Positions 23,820 through 34,514 of a DNA stretch of 64,000 bases are shown here, in pieces. Positions within the stretch are counted from its first letter, which is position 1, and every line of letters begins with the position of its first letter. The DNA lies in NCBI GenBank assembly GCA_963920665.1, contig OY987266.1:8003001-8067000 (forward strand), written 5' to 3'. This DNA comes from Straminergon stramineum. Its lineage: Eukaryota > Streptophyta > Bryopsida > Hypnales > Calliergonaceae. The position numbers and the translations under genes are program-made. Below the pieces are notes generated by a model. It did no database searches, was not told the origin of the DNA, and saw only the letters and a list, made by a program, of their open reading frames with translations.

Positions 23820-24170
23820 CTGTGGCAACGGCACAGGGCACACAAGTACCACGTTGACGATCCCCACACGGTCCGACCTCTTCTCCCGCAACGCAGCGCT
23901 GGTGGTCCAATGCGTCACCGCCGGACCCCGAACGTCCTCCGATATCAGACCTGGAACTAGCGGAGATGGCCGCCCACTCAGCAGTCCGAAACAGGCTCCA
24001 TCGCTGTGCCTTTAGCGTTCCTCGCGGTCGTCGGTGTTGTTTCCGCGTGCCTCGGGGGCTCTGTCTTGTCGAAGCCCTAGTTTCTGGTATCAGAAGGTTG
24101 CGGAAGTCGCGAGGGCCTGCTTTCGCTGGGCCGCAGTATAAAGTAGGAGTTCCTTGTCCGATCAACAAAC
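23820..24170 (+). promoter_or_regulatory. Head module and promoter of copy A
   Basis: GC-rich block that starts with GGCAACGGCACAGGGCACAC and contains CCGATATCAGAC (23939) and TCTGGTATCAGAAGG. TATAAAG at 24137-24143 is followed about 30 bases later by CATCATCTGCTCTCTCGAG, a pyrimidine-rich start-like sequence. Copy B has TATAAGAA in the same place (47796). Solo copies of this module occur elsewhere in the array, so its sequence is shared by active and dead units. Confidence 0.5.
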
Positions 24171-24972
24171 TGCATCATCTGCTCTCTCGAGTGTTGCTCC
24201 GACGCTGGGCCTCACTAGCCACGCCCTCGCGCTTGCTACCAACTGGAGTTCGTCTCTGCAGATCGTAGCGACATTCAGTCGGGGGTGCGATTTGGAAATT
24301 TCGCGTTGTTGACTGTAGTGTGTCAATTCCGTCCTTCTGTAGTCGGCACATCCAGCATTGGAATCACAATTCCTTGGTCTGGGTGGCCGAAATGGCTGCA
24401 GAAGCTTTGGCAATCTTAGTCTAGGGCTTCGCCAAACCGTCAGACAGCATTGATTTGAGCCAGGAAGTTGTGCACGCCCGAGGGGATCACATGCCAAGCT
24501 GTCCGTCTCTTCGTAGTGTAAGGCTTTGTAGCTTTGTCTTCTGGTGGTTAGAAATTCCGTGGGGATGCTTGCTTGGTCTACAGAGACGGACCACAACAGC
24601 TGCTGGTTGTTTCTGAAGGCCAGTACTTCGACCTTTGGTCACGACTTTGTTGGGATTAGGGCTCTAGACAAGATCATTTCTAAAGTGTGCAATTCTGTAA
24701 GAGCGAAGGTCCCCGCTTGTGTTGAGGGTTGATGTTTTCTGTACTGCTCGGGAACTGAGATGTTCTCATTTTTTTTCCAGACAGCCAGGCATTTGTGCTG
24801 TGGGAGAACCAGCGAAGGAGACAATCGACGTTTTGATCCCCATGTTGGTCTATTCAATACGATACCTTTCTAGTGATGCAAATGTTTTTGTAGACGAAAA
24901 CGACCCCGAACTTCATTCATTTCCTTGTACTTCCTAGTATTGTGTTTTCTCAAGAAAATTGGCCTCGCATAG
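24171..24972 (+). other. 5' leader of the copy A protease gene, with intron
   Basis: Conserved with copy B (47831-48641) and partly with copy C. A short intron is likely at 24696-24780: donor CT then GTAAGA, acceptor CATTTTTTTTCCAG. The exon after it encodes a short frame (GEPAKETIDVLIPML) whose reading is kept in B (REPAKETTEVLISML) and C (GELAKEPSDVLIPRL). So part of this leader may be coding or have been coding. The start used below has an in-frame TAG immediately before it. Confidence 0.45.
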
Positions 24973-27169
24973 ATGGATAGGCCCTCATTTGATGTGCTGC
25001 TGGGAGTTTCATTACCCGTGGACAGAACGTTTCAAAGTCGGTGGTAAACTCTCTCTTTGTTCATTTAGTCCGAATTGTCCTGGAACCTGGATGGGCAGTG
25101 GTCTATCGAGGATAGCGGTGCGTAACTTTCGAGTCAATCCAACAGGTTGGTAAATTGGTTTCTCGATTCAATAAGTCGTTCTCGCGAGACTGAAGACGTG
25201 TACGCCATGAGCTGGCCCATACTGGACCAGATGACCGGAGGTAGGACTAGAGAACACCATTTGGATTTCTATCCTATTGCCACTTCCGAGGTCAAGGACT
25301 CTTTAAGGGCAGCAGAGACAGTGTATCAACTAGCGATGCAGCAGATCCCCCAAGAAGTTGAGGAGTCACAAGCATTGCTTATCTATCCTGATGGTGAGGG
25401 TGATGCGGTGACCATCACTGCGAGAGATATGGAGGAACTACTACCGGAGAGGCTTCTAGGCAATCACATTGTTGATTTCTATATCAGGTAAGTACTCTTG
25501 TTGATGGTCTGTTTCTGAGAGTTCCCTGCTTTGGGCTCCATCGATCATTTGGATCTTTGTTCTTTCTAGTTGCTGGATAATCACTCGTTGAGTAGGTTGT
25601 TTAGTGTCAGTGCTTTTCCTACTATAGAAGCTTTACCTGTGTTGTGCTCTGATTGCAGGTATCTTGAAAGGGGACTTTCCCCTGAGCGTAGAAGCCGCTT
25701 TTATTTCTTCAACAGCTTTTTCTTTACGAAACTTTTGCAGAGCAACGCATCTACACCCATCGATCCGTTTAAGTTGGACTATGAGCAACTTCGGGGGTGG
25801 ACGGAGGAAGTGAACCTGTTTGCAAAAGACTATGTTTTCATTCCTATCGTCGAAAGGTGGTAATCTTATTGTGCTACATGTTTAAACACTGTTGCAAATT
25901 GTGAGGTTTTTTTGAAGAGTTCAGTCCAATGTATAATTTCTAGGTGTTGATTGTTTTTGTCCAGTAAAAAGCATTATTTGTTGATTGATGGACAAAGAGA
26001 TCTTTTGTACAAATGTTTTAGCTCTCATATTGTGGTGATGCTTTTGGTATGGCAGATCACATTGGAGTCTGTTCATCATATGCAACCTCAGTAGCCTGGC
26101 TTGTGCACCTGGTGAGTTTGTACTTCACTGCATGCGTTTATCGGTTATGGATCTCCTCGGCAAAACTAACCTCCGTATGTGGATTTCTATGTAGATGAAA
26201 TGACGAGATTCCCTTGTATAGTTCATCTCGATCCGTTTGAAGGGCAACATGAGAGCTTTGAAGGCTTGATCAAGAGGTGAGTCTTTGATAGTATCATGGA
26301 TTGAAAACGTATCCCTTTGTTGCGATTGTTTTATCCATTCATGTTTAAAGTTCCATTTATCTATATGTATATGCTCTAGGGTTTGTCATTTCTCAAGGTT
26401 TGTAGGTCATAAATAGGTGTATAAGTTTGAAAGGGGTCACTTGTCCATTTGTTTACTGACTGGTTCCAATAATTTTTTTGTGTATCACTTGTCAAGGATA
26501 TACTTGAGAGTACAATTTGTGTGTTGGCTGCAGTTTGTTAGTTGACTTTGAGAATTAGTAGTGTTTGATTGGCCTGTTTTAGAGATTGGTATTGGAACTT
26601 TGCAATTGGCTTGTTGCCGATATTCCTTTGTGAGAATAGTGGTTATGTCTTTTCTGCAGATATGTCTTGGAAGCATGGATGGACAGATTCGAGCCTTCAA
26701 TTGACAGGGATTCGTTTCAACATCAGTTACGAGCACTCTATCAAATCAAGTGTATTCGAGCTAAGGTGTATTTCACTATTTCTTGGTTTGTTTCTTAAAA
26801 ACCAAATTATGCAAAAGCTACATAAAAATGTTTCACGGTGTACATCTCATGGAAGTTTGATTGTGTGAATTTTCATTGTAGGTTCCCCAACAAGACAATT
26901 CTCATGATTGTGGTTTATATGTTTTACATTATATTGAAGCATTTGTCTTTGAGTCCACTTCACCGGACTTTAGCTTTGCTTTAAGTGGAAGGGGTCCACA
27001 TTTTGCTCGTCCACATTTTGCAATTGAGGTTTTGTCCAAACGGAGGCATATTCAGAACCTCATTCTTGAGCTTAGTGGTATATTCCAAGAGCGTGCTAGA
27101 AAGCGCAAGGCAATTCAGCATCTTGTCCAAGAGCTCATGCAAACCTCTCAAAAACTTCGATCACACTAA
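24973..27169 (+). CDS. Ulp1/SENP-type cysteine protease (peptidase C48), copy A; C-terminus truncated by a stop
   Basis: Seven exons: 24973-25043, 25146-25487, 25659-25856, 26056-26111, 26195-26276, 26660-26765, 26882-27169. All have GT-AG borders and consistent phases, giving 380 residues. C48 proteases mature SUMO or remove it from targets. The motif DMEELLPERLLGNHIVDFYI (about 117-136) is the family's entry segment and is followed by RFYFFNSFF. Catalytic residues are His206 (SHWSL), Asp235 (HLDP), Gln289 and Cys295 (PQQDNSHDCG). The wide His-Asp spacing recalls the ULP2/SENP6-7 branch. A helical tail rich in Lys/Glu follows. Copy B reads on for 76 more codons, but here a Leu codon (TTA) became TAA at 27167-27169 and a frame change follows. 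The catalytic domain is complete. The start rests on an ATG and first intron shared by both copies. Confidence 0.8.
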
Positions 27170-28053
27170 GAGGATGAAGGTGATGTTTCTTCCATTGAGA
27201 GATGAGGTTGTGATTGTACGTACTTTTTGTTGTTTGCACCAATTATGAAGCCCACAAGTGGTCACATTTTAGAGATGTTTGTGTTTCCTATTTTGTGGGT
27301 GTGACACTAATTTATGAAAGTCCCATCATTTGTGAGTGTTCAAATTTGTGTTGTATTGGATTCTATCGTGTGTTTCTTTAGAGACTTTGAGTTTGTTAGT
27401 GACATTCATTTTTCATCATGACTAATAGGATAAATCAATGTACTTTCTTACCTTATAGACTACTTTATTGTTACCTTGTGAGAAGCAAGTCCAAGATCAC
27501 TTATTATGGTGCCATTTCCAAGTGGTTTGTATGGTACATGAGTTTTATTTCCAGATTTTTACTACATAGTCTTTTCTATTTCTGTGGAAAATCTCTATTA
27601 GGTATAATTTTTGTGGTTGAGTTTCTTTTTATCTCAATTACTTTTCTCAATCTACAAGTAGCATCAAAGAGTGGTGTGAAGAGTTCTCAAATAAGTATTT
27701 TTTATTCTTTTCACTGTAGTCACTTCTACTTGGACCTTTGAGTCTTATTTTCCCTCTTGAGCTAGATTTGCCCATTGTACAATTTTCTAAACTAAAAACA
27801 AATATAGATGTGTGTAATGATTTCTTGAATTAGCTATTGTTTTTTCAAAGCATGTGGTGGGAATATCAATTTTAAAGTTTTGAAAGCAACAATTGAGATT
27901 GTACCTAGGTGCATCTAGTTTCGGGATGTTGGATCTTTAGGGGGATATTTTACTTTCAAGTTCTTCAAAATCATAGTGGAGTTAGTCATTAGTGCTTCTC
28001 TTCTTTGATATATTTAGTATGGTTTTATTGATAGTAACTGGTGTTTTGTGTAG
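27170..28053 (+). other. Intron or intergenic DNA between protease and SANT exon, copy A
   Basis: The first 300 bases are the decayed equivalent of the copy B protease tail. The rest is AT-rich. If protease and SANT-LRR are one gene, this contains the connecting intron. If not, it holds the 3' end of one gene and the promoter of the next. I see no clear TATA box. Confidence 0.4.
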
Positions 28054-30765
28054 ATTATTCTAAAACACATATCAAAGATGTGCTTACTACCAACCCAAAC
28101 AATTTTAATGGTCAAGGTGGTGAAATCAACCATGCTTTTGTTCATGAGCTCCAATCAAGTGGGATATCAAGGGGGAATAATGAACCATTGAGTGGTCCTC
28201 GAATTGGACCAATGGAGTATGAAAATACATGTGAACGTTTAGCACTCCAACAACAACATGTTGAGCATGAAGTGCAAACTATTGACCGAACCATTTGCAA
28301 TGATCCAATTTTTGAGACCAAGCATGTGTCAACTCATGAAGATGCAATGGATGTCCAACATCAACAATCAAGTGGGATATCAAGGTTGGATTATGAACCA
28401 TTGGATGGTCTTGAGCTTCTACATCCCAAGCATCAAAGAGTCACTACAACTTCTTTAGACAAGCATCAACAACTTGAGTCCAAAGAAGTACCATGTATGG
28501 GTTTTTTTGAGGTTCAAAATGGAAAGAATAAGAGGGGTAGGAATATGACAATGGAGGAGACTTCAGTTTTGCTTTCGTGTAAAGTGGAAGGAGGTCGCTT
28601 TTGCAAGGGGAGTGGAAGTGTTACACATTGGAACCTCATTGCTGAAGAAATTGGAAAGAAACTTGGAAGCTTTCCATCAACAAACCAATGTCGACTTCGG
28701 TATGACACTTTGTTGAAGGCTTATAAGACTTACAAGAAGTATTGCATAGAGACTGGTAAGACATTGTCTTCAATGACAGAAGCAGAGCGAGTTGACTTGA
28801 AGTTGGCAACGACCTTGAGTGAAGAATGGTATACCACTATTGGTAAGATTTGTGACAAAGCCAAGTCCTACAAGTGTATCAAGCTCAATCTTGGTGTATG
28901 TTTTGACTCGAGTTCACATGACTCACTTGCTCCCAATCTACCACCAATCTCAAATGCAAGGTCATTCGAAGATCCTGTTGTAAGTTTGGGCTGACTCTAG
29001 ATTCATATTATTATGACATGCATCTTGATTGTTGGATTAGTGGATGGTTTACTAATGTGTTGTATTGTTTATTATTTGTGTATTCAAATGATGGATGGGT
29101 TTTTTTGGATTTAGTTTTCTAAGGATTCTATTTGTAATTATAAGATTGTCTATATTGATACATATATGAGGACAAGATGGTACTTGAAGTTGATTGGATG
29201 AGCATAATAGTAAGGTAGGTGATAACATTTGCACAATTTTTGTTTTCTTACTTACTTAGATTGGGTCATGCGTGTGGTATAGGTTGTATTGGATAGTGCG
29301 TGTGGAGCAGTTGAGGTTGCACTTTGCAATGTTATTCCAGCCAACGTGTTGAGTTCTTTAAATGAGGACTTGAAGTCTACACTACTCAATTTGGCCCAAG
29401 AGTGCTCATTGGGCAATTCTTTAGAGTGCCAGAGGTTCAGAAGAGAATTCAATTTGGAAAAAGTATGTCGAAGGCTAGCAATTCTTCAAGACCGTGAATC
29501 GAGGGACATTTTGAACTATGTATGCTCTATTTGCCAAAATATTGAGATCATAATCTTTGATTGATTCATATTTTTTGTTAGTAGATGCTTTGAATGCTTG
29601 ATTTCCATTTGTTGAAATGATAAGGAGTTGTTGTTATAACTGAATCATTTTGGAATTCACCTTGTAGTCTTTAGTTCACTTCCGATTTTATATAAAGGCT
29701 TAGGTTTTGTAATAATCATTCTACTCTTATGTTGTAAAGCCTATTTCTATGCAGGTTTTTAAGCTTTGGGAGCTTAAACTTGTTGGTGTACTGGGCATGG
29801 TTTTTGAAGAAGGAAAGGATCTTGCACATATTGATCTTTGGGAGCGCAAAACATGGTTCTTTGAGTTTGAGTTGTACAAAAATATCTCAAAGACAGTGTT
29901 GCACACGTATCCCCACTTGAAGACTTATTGTAAGGGTTTTCCCATCGAGCAAACTTCTCTTCAATATATTAGAGTGTTGAGGCTCGTTGAGTGTGGAGAG
30001 CTTGAGCATTTGGATTTGAAGGAATTTCCTAGGTTGCGGTCCCTTGCCATCTGTAGTTGTCCAAAGCTAAACTTGGTGTCAAGTTGGGAAGTTGCAACAG
30101 GTCTCGGATCACTTGAGATAAGTTGGTGTGATGCATATCACGATTTTCCTAAAGTACAATACCTTTTCACTTTAAGGGAGTTTTCATTAATGCGACCCAA
30201 ATCCCATACATCGTCAAACCCTTGGCAATTGTCTCAGTTCAGTCAATGGACTAAATTGCGGAGATTGGAGATATGGCATGAGGCAAGTTTGTCAGAAATA
30301 GCGGATCTTATGACTTTCAAGGAATTGAAGTCCTTGGAATACTTGTCACTTGGAGGTTGTTCCTTTTCTAGCATCCAAGGCTTGGGTGGGCTTCAAACTT
30401 TGACAAGACTCCAACTTCATTTTTGCAAGAGTTTAACAATAGAACCAGAGTTAGGTTGCTTGAAGGGGTCGACCCACTTGGATTTGTGTTGCAAGAGTTT
30501 GAGAAGGGTACCAGAGTTAGGTTGCTTGAAGGGATTGACCCACTTGGATTTGAGTTGCAATAGTGTTGAGGATGTTGTAGGTGTAGGAGAATTGCATTTA
30601 TTGACTAGCTTAAACCTTTGTGGTTGTACATCACTAAAATGGCTTCCGTTCTTAGGACACCTGAAAGCATTGGTTTATTTGAATCTAATGCAAACTAGTA
30701 TAAAGGAGATCCCAGGTAGGGAGGACTTGGTGAATCTCAAGACCTTATATTGGTGTCCAAGATAA
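28054..30765 (+). CDS. Myb/SANT-like DNA-binding plus leucine-rich-repeat protein, copy A
   Basis: Exons 28054-28979, 29283-29519 and 29755-30765. The last two introns are phase 0 with good borders (GTAAGT, GTATGC, and acceptors TATAG, TGCAG). This leaves 723 codons after a partial first codon, so an upstream exon is implied. The first in-frame ATG (28212) lies inside conserved sequence. Exon 1 carries two copies of a QSSGISR...NEPL motif, then a trihelix/SANT-like domain (28528-28745; basic KNKRGRNMT, ETSVLLSCK, THWNLIAEEI, QCRLRYDTL, KTYKKYC). Exon 3 is about 12 leucine-rich repeats ending SIKEIPGREDLVNLKTLYW, as in plant NLR LRRs, but no NB-ARC or TIR domain is visible anywhere near. It would be a nuclear DNA-binding protein with a recognition-like repeat domain, if expressed. 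A 66-bp tandem duplication has added one repeat (30445-30576). The frame is intact throughout. Confidence 0.75.
30445..30576 (+). repeat. 66-bp in-frame tandem duplication in the LRR domain
   Basis: Two consecutive 66-base units begin CCAGAGTTAGGTTGCTTGAA at 30445 and 30511. They encode successive 22-residue LRRs (PELGCLKG...HLDL). Copy B has only one unit at this place (PELGCLKGLTYLNM). The units are nearly identical, so the duplication is recent relative to the A/B split. Confidence 0.85.
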
Positions 30766-31561
30766 AGAGCTACTTGAACTACTTTCATTTGTATTGGATG
30801 TCCCATATGTTGGTGTTGAGTATTGGTAATTTAAAATTTTCACAAAAAAATTGGATTTTTTTTCCACAATTGTTAGACATTGGATTTCATCTCTGAAAAT
30901 TAAACCAAAATATTTCATTCATAAATATAGAAGAAATGGAGGTTATTGAGGCAAGAGACGTTCAAATTTGCCTACATGGTCATAGGTTCTATCTTCTTGG
31001 GTTAGATAGATGTAGGCTCTCCATTTGACCTATGCATTGCTATCCATCTATTTGACTTTTGAGAAGAGTAGGTGTAGAATGAACTATTGTAGTATTGGGA
31101 AATAGTGTATATTTTTTGGACTTTCACAAATTGGTCATTTGGTAATCTAGTGCAGATCAAGATGCTTGTGTATGCTATATTTAAGTATTACTTGATTATT
31201 TTATTTATTTGAATTATCATATTTTATCATAACAAGGAAATTTTAGCTTAGATGGAATTGGCAAAATGCCTCCCCCAAAACACTCAAAAGTTCTTTACTA
31301 GTGTTGCAAACATCTAAACCATGTTGGATTTTGGCAACAAATTGTCAAAAATAATTGGATGATGAAAATTCAAACCTCCTCTTTGCTTAGTTGAGGGTCA
31401 CTAGAATTTCTCTTGTTCGCCTCATCTGTGCAACTCAATATTTAGCCTTTCAACCCACCCAAACGTTTCTAGTGACCCAAAGCAGAAACCATATTCATCG
31501 TTGCTAATCCAAAGAACTATTTGTAGAAGAGAAGTATTTTAGGTAGAGCTCTTGTCCCAAG
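30766..31561 (+). repeat. Tail module downstream of copy A
   Basis: Non-coding, with the 3' UTR of the LRR gene at its start. Landmarks GATTTCATCT, AGAAATGGAGG and CTTGGATGGAATTGG-like phrases recur at 35400-35830 and 39690-40100. The module marks unit ends that survive where gene bodies are lost. Confidence 0.55.
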
Positions 31562-31565
31562 TTAA

Positions 31566-32129
31566 CCCCTAAAGGACAATTGTCCGTTGAACGGACAATC
31601 GAAATCCGGGTAGGTTCCTATGAAGTCAATTTTGGTTGGATGTTCACAAATTTTTGACACAAGGTGTACACATGTACCCCTAAGTGGGAATATAATTTTT
31701 TTTCGATCAGATGCCCGGATCAAAAGTTATGTTGCCCCGAACTTTTTTTTTAATCGGGCAGCTTTTGCAAAAATCCTCCTTTACTTCTGAAATTTTACAG
31801 GTATGTAATTTACATGATTTCAGATACAAATGTAAAAGAAAATAACCATGTATAGTGTAAAAATCTCACTTTTACAGGAGTTAAAGTCTGCTGGCCCTGT
31901 CGGGCAGGGTCAAAAAAAAACTTTTTCTTCTAACTTCGAACGTTATAATCTTTCAATCTGTGCGGTCAAAGTTTCTGAAATTTTTTCCACATATTCCCAT
32001 AGTAGTCTAGTACAAATTTGTACGGTTGAATTTTGAAAAAAAACATTTTTTGTTCATGTTTTTCTTACTGTTCGAAGAAGTGGCAGTTTTTCACAGTTTG
32101 TGTCCAAAATGTGCCTCGTCCTTTAGGGG
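31566..32129 (+). mobile_element. TTAA-flanked element, best-preserved ends
   Basis: A 564-bp element with TTAA on both sides (31562-31565 and 32130-32133) and perfect 12-bp ends CCCCTAAAGGAC. Just inside the left end is the perfect palindrome GGACAATTGTCC. The interior is non-coding and shares CAAAAGTTATG and the GTAGTCTAGTACAAA-type motif with the longer family members. TTAA duplication and CCCC/T-type ends fit the piggyBac superfamily. No transposase is present. Confidence 0.75.
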
Positions 32130-32224
32130 TTAAATTGCAATTTTGGCCATGCCAAAAAGATTTTGGTTTGTTTTGGGGGACAAACGGAATAGTCCAAAGA
32201 GAATGCTCTGGCAACATCAAAATC

Positions 32225-34490
32225 ATTTTCTGTACACTTTCCGTCCCAGAATCACCAGGGTGCGTTAATTTGGCATCCTGCCGGAGCTGCTCTGATAAGT
32301 CCTGGTATCGGACCACGGCGGATTTGCGGAAGTCGGAACCGGCCTCGTGCCTTCATGAGTCTGCCATCACCTCCGCTCGACTTGGAGGACTTGAAGTACC
32401 CATCTTGCTCCGAAGGAAAAAATCTGTTTTAATTGTCGATCCTGGCGACCCTCTTCAGCTGGCCATGCACTTTTGAATTTCCATCCTGACTTGGTCTTGT
32501 AGCCAAGCCGGCCTTCTCTAGCCGGTACTGTGAACACTAACTGGAAGCTGTGGAAGCAAGAAAATATTTCATCTTGGTTGCGAGTTCTTGGTAGCTCCGG
32601 CAAAGACTCTGCAACCATCAGGCTTCTCCAAACCCACAGACAGCAATGAGCGGTTCAGGTACACCCCCCCGTTGGCATTTCTTGACAGGATGTCATGTTC
32701 TATTTGGTGAAGCAATTTGCAGCTTTTTGTTTTGTTGGTTGGAGAATTCCTTGGTGATATTGTCGACAACAGAAAAAGAGCGCAGCAGCTGGAAGCTGTT
32801 CTGAAAACTATTACTTCAACCTTGGGTCGCAAATTGTTGTGCTAAATAGGGTTCTAAACGAGATGCTTTTCTACTGTGTGCACATTGGTGTTGCCTTGTG
32901 GTGTTCTCTGTGATACAACCGAACAGATATGTTTCATTTCATCCAAGCAGTCAAGCAGTTATGGTCGAGGAGAACTAGCGAAGGAGCCCAGCGACGTCCT
33001 GATCCCCCGCTTGATCCCTCCCTTCGCCTTTTCAGTATGCGGTTCTTTTGTAGTCATAGATTTGTTTTTTTGATTCAGACAGATGTGTGACCGAACTTTT
33101 TTCAGTTGCTTATGTTTCATAGAATCAAGATTTTCTCCGAAAATTGGGCCTTGCGTAGTTGCATAGGCCCTCATCTGGTGTGCTGCTGGGCGTTAACGTT
33201 TCAAAAGCTGTGGATGGAACGTAACCACTTGGGTGATAAAGCTTCTCTTTGTTCATTTCTCGTAAATCTCCTGGAACCTACATGGGCAGAGCCTCATCTA
33301 CTGAAGGATAAAAGTACGTTTTATTCTAAACATTCCAGCCAATAGGCAGGTAACTTAAATTGGTTTTACGTTTCAAGTGACCGTTGCTGCTTGATGGAAG
33401 ACATGCCCGCCCTGAGCTGGCCCATGCTAGTCCCGAGGACCGGAGGTAGTCCTGGAGAACACCGTTTGGCTTTTAAGCCTTTTGACAATTCCGAGTCCAA
33501 GAATCAATGCTCGGAGGGCAGCAGAGACTGCGTGTCAATTAGCGATCCAACAGATCCCTCAAGAAGAAGTTGAGGTGTCAGATGAAGTGCTTGTCTGTCC
33601 AGAAGGTGAAGGTGATGCAGTGACAATCATTGAGACAGATGTGCAGGGACTACAACCAGGGAGGTTTCTCAGCAAAAACATTGTGGATATCTAATAATAT
33701 AAGGTGAGCACTCCAATTGTTGATAAATGTTTCTGAGATTTCCATACTCTAGGCTGCACAGTTCATTTGGATCTTTGTTCTTTCTAGTTCCACGATAATC
33801 TGTTGTTGACTGGGTTGATTAACACCATTGCCTTCGGTGCCTCAAAGCTCTACCTGTGTTGTGCTCTGATGCCAGGTATCCTGAACATGAGTCTTTTCCC
33901 TGAGCATGGAAAGCTCTTTTATTTCTTCAACAAAATTTTCTTTGAGAAACTTTTGCAGAGCACCGCATCCACATCCATCTATTCGTGTAAAAGCAACTCT
34001 GGAAGTGGACCGAGGAATGGAACGTCTTTGCGAAAGACTATGTTTTCATTCCTATCCTTGAAAGGTGGTAATCCTGCTGCGTCATATTTAGAATCATAGT
34101 TGCAATTTTTGAGGGTTTTCAAAAAAATTCAGTCTGCTGCTTGATGTATAGTTTCTAATCTTTGTTATTTTTTGGGATAGTATAATATTATGTGTTGACA
34201 TTGATGAAGGAGAACTTTGTCCACGGGTTGTTTCTCACTTATATTCTAATGATCATTTTGGGACGGTAGTTCTCAATGGAGCCTCATAACCATATGCCAC
34301 CTCAATATCCTCACTCATGCACGTGGTGAGGTTGTATTTCACTTTATTTTTATGAAGGTATAATTGGTTGTGGATGTTTGTCCAAACTATATTGTGTTGC
34401 TTTCTACATATATGAAATGATGAGATTCCCTTGTTCTAATTCAAGGGCAATATGAAAGCTTTGAAGGATTGATCGAGAAGTGAGTCGTAG
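32225..34490 (+). pseudogene. Copy C: truncated Ulp1 protease pseudogene
   Basis: The head, leader and first five exons align with copies A and B, then homology stops. The start ATG has become TTG (near 33130) and the first donor GTAAAC has become ATAAAG (near 33236). The second exon (33403-33700) has a frame change near 33505 and in-frame TAA codons before its donor. The third exon keeps YFFNKIFFEKLLQS (near 33920) and then shifts frame. In the fourth exon (34270-34330) the catalytic His codon reads CAA (SQWSL). In the fifth (about 34411-34481) the segment with the catalytic Asp is deleted. Exons with Gln and Cys, the SANT exon and the LRR exon are absent. It cannot make an active protease. 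Confidence 0.85.
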
Positions 34491-34514
34491 ATAAGTGTTG
34501 TGGATTTGAAACCA

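Noticed and set aside
23797..24596. Minus-strand frames of 123 and 144 codons in the copy A head
   Set aside because: They are GC-rich shadows of the promoter region, are not kept in frame in copy B and show no motif.
29755..30765. Full NLR immune receptor
   Set aside because: Only the LRR part is NLR-like; no P-loop, Kinase-2, GLPL, MHD or TIR motif occurs in the exons or nearby.
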